From assembly GCA_934204655.1 (NCBI GenBank), contig CAKPZJ010000004.1:75841-139840 (forward strand): DNA of 64,000 bases, in the 5' to 3' direction. Under the pieces are notes generated by a model. It was not told where the DNA came from and did not search any database. It saw nothing but the letters and a program-made list of their open reading frames with translations. Below are positions 1 through 10,900 of this stretch, piece by piece (position 1 is the stretch's first letter; each line of letters opens with the position of its first letter). Origin of the DNA: an uncultured Prevotella sp. Its GTDB lineage: Bacteria; Bacteroidota; Bacteroidia; Bacteroidales; Bacteroidaceae. Made by a program: the position numbers and the translations under genes.

Positions 1-1953
1 GCTACCGCTGTCTATCGCGAGGCTGCCCGTGGCGTGCCTTATGGCTGGAGTATGAGTCAGCCTGAGACGGGCGAGGAGGGTGGCTTTGGCGGCAACTCGT
101 ATGGTATCAATTCCGATGCCTACAATGCTCATGGCAATGCGGCCTGTTGGTTCAGCCAGGGAACATTCCCTGAGGGTTGGAAGCTCTATCAGACCATCCC
201 CGCCAGCAAGTTAGAGCCCGGATTGTACAAAGTTACCTGCCTGCTCTGGCAAGAGGTGTCCCTCAACAAGGCCAGCAACACCATTACTACCTATCAGGAA
301 GGTTATACTTATACGAACATCGCCGGTACTTGTTGTCTGTTCGCCAATAACAGCGTGCAGTACTACGGCCGCAAGGATGACTACAACGAGGCCGGCCTTA
401 CTCCCACCGACGAGGTTGTAACATACGCCAACCACATGTTTGGGCTCAACAAAAATGGTGTTAAGCTGCACCCCATGGTGGTTTACGTCAACGTCAAGGA
501 GGGTGAGGATCTTACCATCGGTATCCGTACCTCTCATATAGATAAGTATGGCAACCCACGTGGTAACCGTTCGGGCTGGTTCAAGGCCGACAACTTCCGC
601 GTAGAGAAAGTGCTCTCGCAGCCTGAGAAAGATGCTGATGAGTTTACTGCCGAGGTGCTCACGAATAGCAGCTTTGAGCTGGACCACAACGGCGAGGTGA
701 CCGACAAGCAGATATGCAATGGCGACTCACATGCCAGCCAGACTCCTGGTAGCGATGGCTACAACCCTGACTTTACTTATTATGGTTGGGAGAACGACAA
801 CCTGCCCGACGACTACGGCCAGCATCCCAACTTCTGCTGGGGCCTGATGGGCCACAATGCTGGTTACATGGACGGCAAGAATACTCCTATGGAGGGCACC
901 CGTCTGTATCAGTACATCGATGCCGACAAGTTAGAGCCCGGTGTGTACACCCTCAGCTGTATGGCTTGGCAGCCCACCGACCTGAAAGGCTTTGGCCAGT
1001 TCCGTATCTATGCTGACAATGGTAACAACACTTATGTTACCTACTACGGTGTTGAGTCCAAGTACGAGAAGAACCAGACCGAGGGCGAGATAGCTACCTT
1101 CGCCGGTCTTCCCGGTGGTGTGGACTCTTACTCTAAGCGTTCGCGCATCCTTGAGGATATGTATGTCAACATTCCCGTCTATCCCGGTCAGGACCTGGAG
1201 GTAGGACTGAAGACTGGTGGCCAGAATGGCGATGCCGATGAGGCCGTCGTACACGCTGGCGCTTTCCACATAGACTACTTCCGTATCTCCAAGACCTCTA
1301 ACCTGCCTGTTAACTACACAGCAGAGGCTAACGAGGTACAGGCTGAGAGCTACAAGGTTCGTGCTACACTCAACTGCACTGTTGCCAACAACACTTGGAA
1401 CACCGTATGTCTGCCTTTCGCCCTCAATGCAGCCGACATCCAGACCATATTCGGTAAGGGTGCCAGGGTGGCAGCCTTTGATGGTGCCGACGCCACCACT
1501 GCCAACTTCAAGACCGTTGCCGAGATGGAAGCCGGTGTACCTTACCTGGTATATGCTACCGACGCCCTGCCCGCACCGATGGTCATCGACGACGTAGTGA
1601 TAACCAAGTCATCTGCCGAGACCGTTACCAAGGGTAACTTCAGCTTCGTAGGCGGTTTCTCTGCTACCACTATTAACGCCGGCGACCAGAACAGCCTGGT
1701 AGTTAACGGTGACGGAACCCTGAAGCCCGCTGCTGAGGCAGCCACGGTCAATGCTTTCCACGCTTATATGAAGTCGGCTACCGGCGGTGCCGCCACCTAT
1801 ACTGTAAATGGTACTGTAGTAACCGGTATCGACAGCATTACCACCGGGGCCGAGGCTAAGGACGCTAAGGTGTTCAACCTGGCTGGTCAGCGTGTCAACA
1901 ATGATGCCAAGGGCGTGGTAATCGCCAATGGCAAGACCATTATCAAGAAGTAA
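1..1953 (+). CDS. Secreted modular protein, 5' partial (two repeat modules, LPF module, sorting-like tail)
   Basis: The frame is open from the first base, so the start and probably a catalytic N-terminal domain lie upstream; 650 residues are visible. In order there is a beta-rich repeat (about residues 11-205, ending GWFKADNF), a second diverged copy (about 218-430, ending FHIDYFRI), a module with the motif NTWNTVCLPF (about 440-600), and a tail reading TGIDSI, then FNLAGQRV and a lysine-rich end. The repeats belong to the same family as those at the C-termini of the two GH115 enzymes downstream. The LPF module recurs in the C10 peptidase (42014-45157) and the protein at 56304-57545. The tail resembles type IX secretion signals of Bacteroidota, which would place the protein outside the outer membrane; that is inference. 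No enzyme signature is visible, so no function is named. A strong terminator follows the stop, so the next gene is probably a separate transcript. Confidence 0.8.
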   Translation, partial: ATAVYREAARGVPYGWSMSQPETGEEGGFGGNSYGINSDAYNAHGNAACWFSQGTFPEGWKLYQTIPASKLEPGLYKVTCLLWQEVSLNKASNTITTYQEGYTYTNIAGTCCLFANNSVQYYGRKDDYNEAGLTPTDEVVTYANHMFGLNKNGVKLHPMVVYVNVKEGEDLTIGIRTSHIDKYGNPRGNRSGWFKADNFRVEKVLSQPEKDADEFTAEVLTNSSFELDHNGEVTDKQICNGDSHASQTPGSDGYNPDFTYYGWENDNLPDDYGQHPNFCWGLMGHNAGYMDGKNTPMEGTRLYQYIDADKLEPGVYTLSCMAWQPTDLKGFGQFRIYADNGNNTYVTYYGVESKYEKNQTEGEIATFAGLPGGVDSYSKRSRILEDMYVNIPVYPGQDLEVGLKTGGQNGDADEAVVHAGAFHIDYFRISKTSNLPVNYTAEANEVQAESYKVRATLNCTVANNTWNTVCLPFALNAADIQTIFGKGARVAAFDGADATTANFKTVAEMEAGVPYLVYATDALPAPMVIDDVVITKSSAETVTKGNFSFVGGFSATTINAGDQNSLVVNGDGTLKPAAEAATVNAFHAYMKSATGGAATYTVNGTVVTGIDSITTGAEAKDAKVFNLAGQRVNNDAKGVVIANGKTIIKK

Positions 1954-1966
1954 TATACCACCACGA

Positions 1967-2004
1967 AAGGCCCTGCCGTACCTATGTGCGGTAGGGCCTT
2001 TTTT
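1967..2004 (+). terminator. Rho-independent terminator
   Basis: A 12-bp stem, AAGGCCCTGCCG pairing with CGGTAGGGCCTT (one G-T pair), has a 10-nt loop and runs into six T residues. It lies 13 bases after the stop codon of the modular protein. Confidence 0.85.
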
Positions 2005-2052
2005 AATAGCCATTTGATCACTCTTCCCAGACAAGAGCCAACCCACATAGAG

Positions 2053-4041
2053 ATGACAAAGAAAGGGTTTATCTTATCGCTGGTGCTGGCCGCCTCAGGC
2101 GCAGCCTTCGCCCAGCCTTACGCCGCCTATCACGACGGACTGATACGCCACATACAGCCCAAAGGCTGGATCAACGAGTTCCTGAACCGCCAGCGTACCG
2201 GCATGACTGGCCATCCCGAGGCGATAGCCTATCCTTACAACACCTGTCTATGGGCTGGCGAGATAGCCCGTCAGAACGAGTGCTCGTTTGCCAAGGACTG
2301 GTGGCGTTACGAGCAGAGCGCCTACTATACCGACGGCCTGCTCCGTCTGGGTTATGTCCTCGGCGACACCGCCTTTATCAACAAGGGCGAGCGGGGCATA
2401 CGTTACACCATCGACCACGCACAGCCCAATGGTCGCCTGGGCAATGTTAAGATAGAGTCGCAGTGGCCTATGGCCGTATTTTTCAGGGCCATGAAAGCCG
2501 CCTATGAGTACCGGGCCGATGCCGCGATACCCCAGGCGTTAGAGCGCCATTATCTCAGCCTGAGTGTAGACCAGCTGGTCAAGGGCCGTCGCCACATCGT
2601 CAACCTGGAAGGTATGCTGTGGACTTACGGCATTACCCACAACGCCCAGCTCTTGGCCCACGCCGAGCAGGCTTACAATCGCGGCGGATTTGAACTCGAT
2701 GCCCGCGCTGCTGGCAGTGACAAGCTCATCAAGATGCACGGCGTTACCTACTGCGAAATGCTCAAGATACCCCTCCTCTTATATGCTTACACCGGTAAGC
2801 AGCAGTATTTAGACCTGGCACTCCATGCCGAGCGCAAGCTGGAACGCGACCACCTGTTGCCCGATGGCGTTCCCACAAGTGCCGAGTTTACCTCGGGCAA
2901 CTCGATAGACATCGCCCACGAGACATGCGACATTGCCGACTACACCTGGTCGCTCGGCTACTTTCTCACCGTTACCGGCCGCGCCGAGTGGGCCGACCGC
3001 ATAGAGCGCGCCGTGTTCAATGCCGGCTTAGGGTGTGTCACCAAGGACTTCAAGTCGCTCCAGTACTTCTCATCGGCTAACCAGCTGATTGCCACGGGTA
3101 CCTCTGACAACAACGCGTTTAAGCGGGGCAAGACCTGGATGCAGTATAGACCCATACATGAGACCGAGTGCTGCGCCGGAAACGTTCACCGCATCATGCC
3201 CAACTACGTTTCGCGTATGTGGCTTACCGATAACCAGGGCGGAGTGGTTGCGGCTCTCTTCGGGCCCTCCCGCATCAGTACATCTATTAATAAGGTACCT
3301 GTACAGATAACCGAAAATACCCGCTATCCCTTTAGCACACAGATAGAGTTTACCATACACACCCCCAAGAGCGTAAAGTTCCCCTTCAGGATACGCATAC
3401 CGGGCTGGGCCAAGTCCGCCCGGCTCACCGTTAACGGTCGCAGCGTGCCCTGTGCCCCTGCCACCTTTGCCACCATATCCCGCAAGTTTAAGGATGGCGA
3501 CAAGGTATGTCTGACCATGGACGCCCCTGTCAAGGTGAATACCATTGCCGGTCAGGGCATGTACGTGGAGCGTGGCCCGCTGCTCTATAGCTACGCCATA
3601 CCGCAGACCGTGACCGAGGACACCACCACCTACGCCAATATGAGCGGAAAGAAATCGGCCAACCCCGACTTTAAATGCTGGTCGATACGCCCGGCAGGTG
3701 CCTTTAACTATGCCATAGACCCCACGCTACTCTCGCAGCATGGGGCACTTACCGCAGCACACAAGGAGCAGACTGATGGCTATCCCTTTGACATCCAGAA
3801 TACCCCCGAGAGTATTCAGCTGCCCGTCAGACGTATCGCGTGGACACTGGAGAAAGGCACCCTCAACCCCCTGTTGCCCGCTCCCGGCAAGGTGGTTCCC
3901 ACCGATACGGTAGAAACCGTCACGCTGGTGCCCTACGGCTGTACCGAGCTGCGCCTCACCGTATTCCCGGTGGTAAAGAGCGCCTCTTGCTGCCAGAAAG
4001 CTGCCGCAACCCCGCAGCAGACCGCTACACGTAAAGAATAA
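2053..4041 (+). CDS. GH127-family (DUF1680) glycosidase, putative beta-L-arabinofuranosidase
   Basis: A 662-residue secreted enzyme. The chosen ATG begins a clear signal peptide (MTKKGFILSLVLAASGAAFA); the frame extends upstream into the terminator, so a longer start is unlikely. GH127 enzymes remove beta-L-arabinofuranose and use a zinc-bound cysteine as nucleophile. The matching metal cluster is visible: HETC with E290 and C292, and HETECCAG with C373 and C374, spaced as in the characterised bifidobacterial enzyme HypBA1 (Glu338, Cys340, Cys417, Cys418). The N-terminal alpha-barrel region (about 30-420) is followed by beta-sandwich sequence. DUF1680 proteins also fall into related GH families, so the sugar specificity is inferred from family only. 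It leads a cluster with two GH115 genes (82-bp gap to the first), consistent with removal of arabinose side chains beside glucuronic acid. Confidence 0.85.
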   Translation: MTKKGFILSLVLAASGAAFAQPYAAYHDGLIRHIQPKGWINEFLNRQRTGMTGHPEAIAYPYNTCLWAGEIARQNECSFAKDWWRYEQSAYYTDGLLRLGYVLGDTAFINKGERGIRYTIDHAQPNGRLGNVKIESQWPMAVFFRAMKAAYEYRADAAIPQALERHYLSLSVDQLVKGRRHIVNLEGMLWTYGITHNAQLLAHAEQAYNRGGFELDARAAGSDKLIKMHGVTYCEMLKIPLLLYAYTGKQQYLDLALHAERKLERDHLLPDGVPTSAEFTSGNSIDIAHETCDIADYTWSLGYFLTVTGRAEWADRIERAVFNAGLGCVTKDFKSLQYFSSANQLIATGTSDNNAFKRGKTWMQYRPIHETECCAGNVHRIMPNYVSRMWLTDNQGGVVAALFGPSRISTSINKVPVQITENTRYPFSTQIEFTIHTPKSVKFPFRIRIPGWAKSARLTVNGRSVPCAPATFATISRKFKDGDKVCLTMDAPVKVNTIAGQGMYVERGPLLYSYAIPQTVTEDTTTYANMSGKKSANPDFKCWSIRPAGAFNYAIDPTLLSQHGALTAAHKEQTDGYPFDIQNTPESIQLPVRRIAWTLEKGTLNPLLPAPGKVVPTDTVETVTLVPYGCTELRLTVFPVVKSASCCQKAAATPQQTATRKE

Positions 4042-4123
4042 ATTCGCGCAGGGCGTGGGGGCCACAGCCGCCCTTGCGCCCTGCGTCATATATACCTTAT
4101 TATATATAGTAACTACAACCATT

Positions 4124-7100
4124 ATGAGAAGATATAGATTAACCATCGCGGCCCTGTGTACACTTGTCATGCAGACGGTATGGGCCGGGCCTGTCCAGGT
4201 AACCGACAAGAGTACCACTGGGGCCATGCCCATAGTAACCACGGCTCAGGTGGCCACCTTAGTGTACGACGAGGCCGATGCCCCCGTGGTACATACCGTG
4301 TCTAAGATGGTACAGGGCGACATCCAGGCCGTAACAGGTCGCCAGGTGCCAGTGGCCACCGCTACCACCGGAGCCCCCTATGCCATCATAGCCGGAACGG
4401 TAGGTCAGTCTAAGTTTATCGACGGCCTGGCTACCGCAGGCAAGATAGACGTAGGCACCATCCGCGGCAAGTGGGAGTCGTATGTGCTCCAGCTGGTAAC
4501 CAGCCCTTACGACGGCGTCAGCAAGGCACTCGTCGTGGCCGGCAGCAACCCCCGTGGCACCGCCTACGGCCTGTTAGAGTTGTCGCGCCAGTTGGGTGTG
4601 TCGCCCTATGTGTGGTGGGCCGACGTTACACCACGCCATCGCGATGAGATATATGTATCGGGCGACCGTACCGAACAGGGCGAGCCGTCGGTCAAGTACC
4701 GTGGCATCTTCATTAATGACGAAGACTGGGGCATCCTCCCTTGGGCCCGCAAGACCATTGACGCCGCCTACAACAATATAGGCCCCAATACCTACGAGCG
4801 CGTGGCTCAGCTGCTGCTCCGCCTGCGTGCCAACACCCTCTGGCCAGCCAAGCACGGAGCCACTAAGGCCTTCTGGACACTCGAAGGCAACCTGAAGGTG
4901 GCCCGCGACTACGCCTTAGTGATGAGTTCGGGCGACCCCATGCTGCGCGACAACCTCTGGGAGTGGGTGCGTTTCGGCGGGTCGAGCAAGAACTACAACT
5001 ACAATACCAATAAGAGCATGATGCTCGACTACTGGGCCAAGCGCGTGGGCCAGAGCCGTGGCTACGAGGCCATCTACGACATCAGTACCCGTGGCTTCCA
5101 GGACGAGCCGCTGTTAGGCTATGGCTCAACGGCCGAAGCGGTCAAGGGCATCACTGGCCTTATTGCCGACCAGCGCCAGTTGCTCACCGACTCACTTGGC
5201 GACGCCACCCAGGTGCCCCAGATATACCTCCCCTACAAGGAAGCACTCGACCTCTACAATGCCGGCCTCAAGATACCCGACGACGTTACCCTCTGCTGGG
5301 TCGACGACAACTTCGGCTACATCCGCCAACTGCCCACCAAGGCCGAACAGGCCCGCAGCGGTGGCAATGGTGTGTACTACCACCTCTCTTACCTCGGCAC
5401 GCCGGCCTCTTACCTGTGGCTGTCGTCCATGTCGCCCGCTTTTCTGAGCTACGAGCTGACCAAGGGTTATGAGAACGGCATCCAGCGCTTCTGGATGTTC
5501 AACGTGGGCGACATCAAGCCCGCCGAGATGGAGTTAGAGTTCTGCATGGACCTGGCCTGGGACATCAATGCCTGGTCCAAGGACACCCAGCGCTACAACC
5601 GCTACTGGGGCGGCAAGACCTTTGGCGACGAGTATGCCGATGCCATCGGCTCTATCAAGCAAGAGTACTACGACCTGGCTTCGGTGTGCAAGCCCGAGTT
5701 GATTAATCGCATGGACTGGCCTGACAATGAGTGCAACGAGCGCATACGCCGGTACGATGAGCTGGTGCGCAAGGTCGATGCGCTCAAGTCGCAGATACCG
5801 GCCGATATGCAGGATGCCTACTTCGAGCTGATAGAGTATCCCGTCAAGGGAGCCGCCGCCATGAACACCAAGATACTGAGGGCCCAGCAGGCGTGGTTCC
5901 ATGCCGAGGCCGGTCACCGAGACACCACCCTGACCTTTGCAGCCGCCTCGCGCAACGCCTACCGTACCATTCTCAGCTTGACGGATAAGTTTAACAAGCA
6001 GATAGCCAACGGCAAGTGGAACGGCATGATGGACTACAAGCCCTATGGCGGCAGCGTGTTCGACATGCCCATCGTGCCGACGGCCGAGGATATCAATGTG
6101 GTAAGCAAGCCCGTCATCAATCCCGACCGGACCTACTACCCAGCCAAGGACTACGCCTCTGTCAAGGGCGACATAGTGCCTATGACCAATGTGGGCGTGG
6201 CCGGAAGCTGCATAGCCGTGTGGCCGATGGACGAGACCCGATATACGGCGTCAACGTATAGCCGCGCGCCCCATACGTACTACAAGGTGCGCGTCAAGGC
6301 GGGCCTTAACACCGTAGTGGTACGCTGCCTGCCCACATTCCCCATCAACTCGTCGTACGACCTGCGCGTCGGCATCAAGATGGGTACCCAGGGACTGGTC
6401 ATCAAGTCTGTCAAGACCAAGGCCATGAGCGGCAAGTGGAATACCACCGTGGCCGAGGGCTTCTCGGATGCCACCATCAAGTACACCGCCAAGACCGATG
6501 GCGAGGTGGGCCTCACCCTCTACTTCATGGACCCCGGCCTGGCCGTGAGCGACATCATGGTAGAGAGCGAGGGTACCCCCGACAACGAGCTGACCAACGC
6601 GCTGCTCGTGAACCCCGATTTCGAGCTTAACGCCGATGGCAAGCATGCCGGTGCCAAGGGTGTGCCTTACGGCTGGCACATGAACGTGCTGCCCACGGGA
6701 GGCTCCTACGGTGTCAATGCCGATGCCGCCAATCCCCATGGCGAATACTGCTGCTGGGTGATAGCCCGCCCCTTCCCAGACGACTTCAGCCTGTATCAGA
6801 CCATCCCTGCCGACAAGATTAAGCCAGGCATCTACCGCGTGTCGTGTATGCTCTGGAACCAGAATGGCATCAGCGGCAACTGCCGCCTGTTCGCCAACAA
6901 GAACGTGCAGTACTTTGCCAGTCCTGAGGGTGTCAGCAATATTCTTACCGATGGCGAGTACAACTCGTACGCCAGCTACCAGGGTACTACCACGGCCGAC
7001 GCCACCATGAAACCTATGTCCGTCTACGTGGTTGTTAACGAGGGCGAAAGCCTGCAGCTCGGCATCAAGAGCAGCAACCGCAAGAACAACGGCACTACAG

Positions 7101-7948
7101 CCTCGGGCAACGACCCGACGGGCTGGTTCAAGGTTGACAACTTCCGCATAGAGCGTGTGGGCGACCTGGACGACGTGGTTAAGACTGACGACAGCTATAC
7201 CGCCGACCGCATCGTTAACTACGACTTCGAACTGGGTGCCGACGGCATCGTCAACCGTCCGCCTAACGCCTCCAAGGGCGTGCCTTACGGCTGGGCCATC
7301 AGCGGCGACTTCCCCGGTACCTCGTATGGCATCAACCAGGCAGCCACCAATCTGCATGACAACAATGTGTGCTGGTTCCAGCCCCAGCGTAGCCCCATCC
7401 CCGAGGGCTTCGAACTCTCGCAGACCATCCCCGCGGCCAAGCTCGGTGCCGGCCGCTACCGTATAGGCTGTAAACTGTATGTCGAGAGTGGCTACTTAGG
7501 CACCTGCCGTCTCTTTGCTAACAACTCCGTGCAGTACTATGGTGCCGAGGCCGACTACGAGGCCAACCGTACCGAGGGCGAGGCCAATACTTTTGCAGCC
7601 TATGATGGCGGTGCTTATGGCAAGTACGTCCTGCAAGACATGTTCGTCTTTGCCGATGTGGCCGATGGCCAGGACCTCACTATAGGCATCCGCACCAGTG
7701 GCCAGAAGGGCGACGGCACCTATGTAACAGGGTCTAACCGTACCGGATGGTTCAAGGTAGACTATTTTACCATAGAGCGCGTAAGTTCGGTTGCCACTGG
7801 CATAGACGGCATTACCACCACCGCCCCCACCCGGGCCACCGGCGTGTACAACCTGAACGGTCAGCGCGTGGCCGACAGCCTGTCGCCCGGCCGCCGGTTG
7901 CCCTCCGGCATCTATATCGTTAACGGCAAGAAGATAGTAGTCCGCTAA
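4124..7948 (+). CDS. GH115 alpha-glucuronidase with two C-terminal repeat modules and sorting-like tail
   Basis: A 1274-residue secreted enzyme; signal peptide at residues 1-21 beginning MRRYRLTIAALC, which sets the start (a longer in-frame extension lacks a leader). GH115 enzymes release (4-O-methyl-)glucuronic acid from xylan or arabinogalactan side chains. Family signatures are KYRGIFINDEDWG at 191-203, PYKE with E373, and WVDDN with D394; from memory these match the active-site segments described for Bacteroides ovatus Agu115A. After the usual GH115 body (to about 820) come two copies of a roughly 190-residue module (about 826-1012 and 1028-1222), each with VPYGW near its start and GWFKVD near its end. 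A tail with VYNLNGQRV and IYIVNGKKIVVR follows. The next GH115 gene starts only 22 bases after the stop, so the two are surely co-transcribed. The enzyme is about 400 residues longer than a minimal GH115 because of the added modules. Confidence 0.92.
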   Translation: MRRYRLTIAALCTLVMQTVWAGPVQVTDKSTTGAMPIVTTAQVATLVYDEADAPVVHTVSKMVQGDIQAVTGRQVPVATATTGAPYAIIAGTVGQSKFIDGLATAGKIDVGTIRGKWESYVLQLVTSPYDGVSKALVVAGSNPRGTAYGLLELSRQLGVSPYVWWADVTPRHRDEIYVSGDRTEQGEPSVKYRGIFINDEDWGILPWARKTIDAAYNNIGPNTYERVAQLLLRLRANTLWPAKHGATKAFWTLEGNLKVARDYALVMSSGDPMLRDNLWEWVRFGGSSKNYNYNTNKSMMLDYWAKRVGQSRGYEAIYDISTRGFQDEPLLGYGSTAEAVKGITGLIADQRQLLTDSLGDATQVPQIYLPYKEALDLYNAGLKIPDDVTLCWVDDNFGYIRQLPTKAEQARSGGNGVYYHLSYLGTPASYLWLSSMSPAFLSYELTKGYENGIQRFWMFNVGDIKPAEMELEFCMDLAWDINAWSKDTQRYNRYWGGKTFGDEYADAIGSIKQEYYDLASVCKPELINRMDWPDNECNERIRRYDELVRKVDALKSQIPADMQDAYFELIEYPVKGAAAMNTKILRAQQAWFHAEAGHRDTTLTFAAASRNAYRTILSLTDKFNKQIANGKWNGMMDYKPYGGSVFDMPIVPTAEDINVVSKPVINPDRTYYPAKDYASVKGDIVPMTNVGVAGSCIAVWPMDETRYTASTYSRAPHTYYKVRVKAGLNTVVVRCLPTFPINSSYDLRVGIKMGTQGLVIKSVKTKAMSGKWNTTVAEGFSDATIKYTAKTDGEVGLTLYFMDPGLAVSDIMVESEGTPDNELTNALLVNPDFELNADGKHAGAKGVPYGWHMNVLPTGGSYGVNADAANPHGEYCCWVIARPFPDDFSLYQTIPADKIKPGIYRVSCMLWNQNGISGNCRLFANKNVQYFASPEGVSNILTDGEYNSYASYQGTTTADATMKPMSVYVVVNEGESLQLGIKSSNRKNNGTTASGNDPTGWFKVDNFRIERVGDLDDVVKTDDSYTADRIVNYDFELGADGIVNRPPNASKGVPYGWAISGDFPGTSYGINQAATNLHDNNVCWFQPQRSPIPEGFELSQTIPAAKLGAGRYRIGCKLYVESGYLGTCRLFANNSVQYYGAEADYEANRTEGEANTFAAYDGGAYGKYVLQDMFVFADVADGQDLTIGIRTSGQKGDGTYVTGSNRTGWFKVDYFTIERVSSVATGIDGITTTAPTRATGVYNLNGQRVADSLSPGRRLPSGIYIVNGKKIVVR

Positions 7949-7970
7949 TCCTATAGTTACTCATTGTAGT

Positions 7971-10900
7971 ATGAACAGATATATATTGTCGCTCCTGCTG
8001 CTCCTCGGCTGCCTGTCGGCCGGGGCAGCCCCCATCACCATTACAGACCAGGCCACGGCCGGCGCCTTTCCCATCGTGTCGGCCCGGGAGCGTGCCGCCA
8101 TCATCTACGATGCCGCCGATGCCCGCGTGGTGCAGATAGCCGCCAATGCCGTCCGCGACGACATACGCGCCATTACCGGCTCCACGCTCTCCGTGCGCTC
8201 CATCGTACAGCAGGCACCCCACGCCATCATCGCCGGAACCATCGGCCGCAGCAAGTATATAGACCAGCTGATAGCCGAGGGCAAGGTGAGCGTGACCGAC
8301 ATCAAGGATAAGTGGGAGACCTACGCCATCCAGCTGGTCGATGCCCCCATGGACGGGGTGGGGCAGGCCTTGGTGATATGCGGAGCCAACCCCCGCGCCA
8401 CCGCCTACGGCCTGTTCGAGCTGTCGAGGCTCATGGGCGTGTCGCCCTACATCTGGTGGGCCGACGTGGCCCCCGCCAAGCATCAGGAACTCTACGCCGT
8501 GGGTACCCGCACCGCCAGCCATGAGCCATCGGTCAAGTACCGCGGCCTGTTTATCAACGATGAGGACTGGGGCATCACCCCCTGGGCCCGTAAGAAGATG
8601 GATACGGCCAAGAACAACATCGGCCCCAACACCTATGCCCGCGTTATGGAGCTGCTGTTACGCTTGCGCGCCAATACGCTGTGGCCGGCCATGCACGGGT
8701 GCTCTGCGGCGTTCTTCTATTACCCCGAGAACATCGCCGCGGCCAAGCGCTACGACATCGTGTTGGGCTCCAGCCACTGCGAGTCCATGATGCGCAACAA
8801 TGTATGGGAGTGGAACCGTTACGGAGGCCATGGCAACGACGACTGGAACTACAGGACCAATACGGCCATGGTGCAGCGCTACTGGGCCGACCGCGTGGGC
8901 CAGGCCCGCGACATGAACGTGATGTACACCCTGGGCATGCGCGGTGTCCACGATACCGGTATCAACGGTTATAGTAGCACCGCCGACAAGGTGAAGGGCC
9001 TTACCGACATCATCGCTTATCAGCGCCGTCTTATCAGCGACTCCATAGGCGACCCCACCCGTGTCCCGCAGATTTTTATCCCTTACAAGGAAGTCCTCGA
9101 TGCCTACAACGCCGGCCTCAAGGTGCCCGACGATGTTACCCTCTGCTGGGTCGACGATAATCACGGCTATATCCGCCAGATGCCTACCCCCGAGGAGCAG
9201 GCCCGCAGTGGCGGCAACGGCATCTACTACCATTTGTCCTACCTGGGCACGCCCGCATCGTACCTGTGGCTGTGCTCCACGTCGCCCTCGCTTATCAGCT
9301 ACGAGCTATCTAAGGGCTATGCCAACGGCATACGCAACTTGTGGATTATCAACGTGGGCGACATCAAGCCCGCAGAGATGGAGTTAGAGTTCTGCATGGA
9401 CTTGGCGTGGGACGTAGATGCCTGGACACCCACCCGGGCTTACACCTACGCCCGCCACTGGGCTGCCAAGACCTTCGGCGATGCCTATGCCGACGAGCTG
9501 GCCGCCATCAAGGCCGAGTACTATGCCCTGGCCGCCGCCGGTAAGCCCGAGCTCATTAACCGCATAGCCTTTACCGATGCCGAGCGCACCGCCCGTGTAG
9601 CCCGGTACGAGGCCCTGAAGACGCGGGTAGATGCCCTCAAGTCCCGCATACCCGCTACGCTTCAGGATGCCTACTTCGAGATGATAGAGTATCCCGTCAA
9701 GGGTGCCGCCGATATGAATATCAAGATGCTGCGCTCCGAGCAGAGTTTCGACTACGCCAAGGCAGGCAACGCCACCCGTTCGGCTGCTTACGCTGCGGCT
9801 TCTACCACCGCCTTTAATGACATCGTGAGCCGTACCGATACTTATAATAAGGTAACGGCCGGCGGCAAGTGGGACGGCATGATGAGTTACCGTCCCGGAA
9901 CGGGCGGCCCCATGTCGGTAAGCGTGTTCAGCCAGCAGCCCGTGGCCACTACGGCCGATGTGGCTCCCTACCATGCCGTGGTGTATAGTCCCGACCGCAC
10001 TTACTATCAGTCTACCGCCTACACGTCGGCCTCTCCGACAGTCTGCCAGTTGCAGGGGCTCGGCCTTAACGGGCAGAGCGTGGGCGTGTGGCCACTGGAC
10101 ATGACGGCCTATGCCACCGCCAACTACTCGCGGGCACCCTGGACCAAGTACACGGTACACATGAAGCGCGGACTCAACACCTTGGTGGTGCGCTGTCTGC
10201 CCTCGTTCCCCGTCAATGCCACCTACGACCTGCGCGTGGGTGTCAAGATGGCCGGTGGAGCCTTCCGCGCGCAGAGCGTCAAGACCACGGCCATGTCCGG
10301 AAAGTGGAACCGCACCGTGGCCGACGGCTTCTCGGATGCCATCTATACCTATAACGCCACGGCCGACCGCGATGTAGAGGTAACGGTCTACTTCATGGAC
10401 CCCGGCGTGGTGCTCAGCGACCTGTATGTAGAACACAGCGGGGTAGAGGACCGCACGCTGACCGACAAGCTACTGGTTAACGCCGACTTCGAGTACAACG
10501 CCGACAACAAGAAAGCCGATGGCCGCGGCATACCTTATGGATGGACGGTCAAGGGTACGCTGAGCGGCAACTCTTACGGTGTCAATACCGATGCCAAGAA
10601 CCCCCACGGCACTAACTGCTGCTGGTTTAACTCTAAACCGTTCCCAGACGAGTTCGAACTGTCGCAGACCATTCCCGCCGGGAAGATAGAACCGGGTCTG
10701 TACCGCGTATCCTGCCTGTTCTGGAACCAGAGTGGCAACGGTGGCAACAGCCGTATCTTCGCCAATAACAGCGTGCAGTACTTTGGCACAGCCATGGGCG
10801 TGCAGAACATCCTCACCCCCGGCGAGCTCAACAGCTACGCCAACTATGAGGGTACCCCCACCAGCGACATCTACCTCAAGCCCATGTATGTGTACGTACA

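Noticed and set aside
1984..2052. N-terminal extension of the GH127 protein
   Set aside because: It starts inside the terminator hairpin and would place the signal peptide internally.
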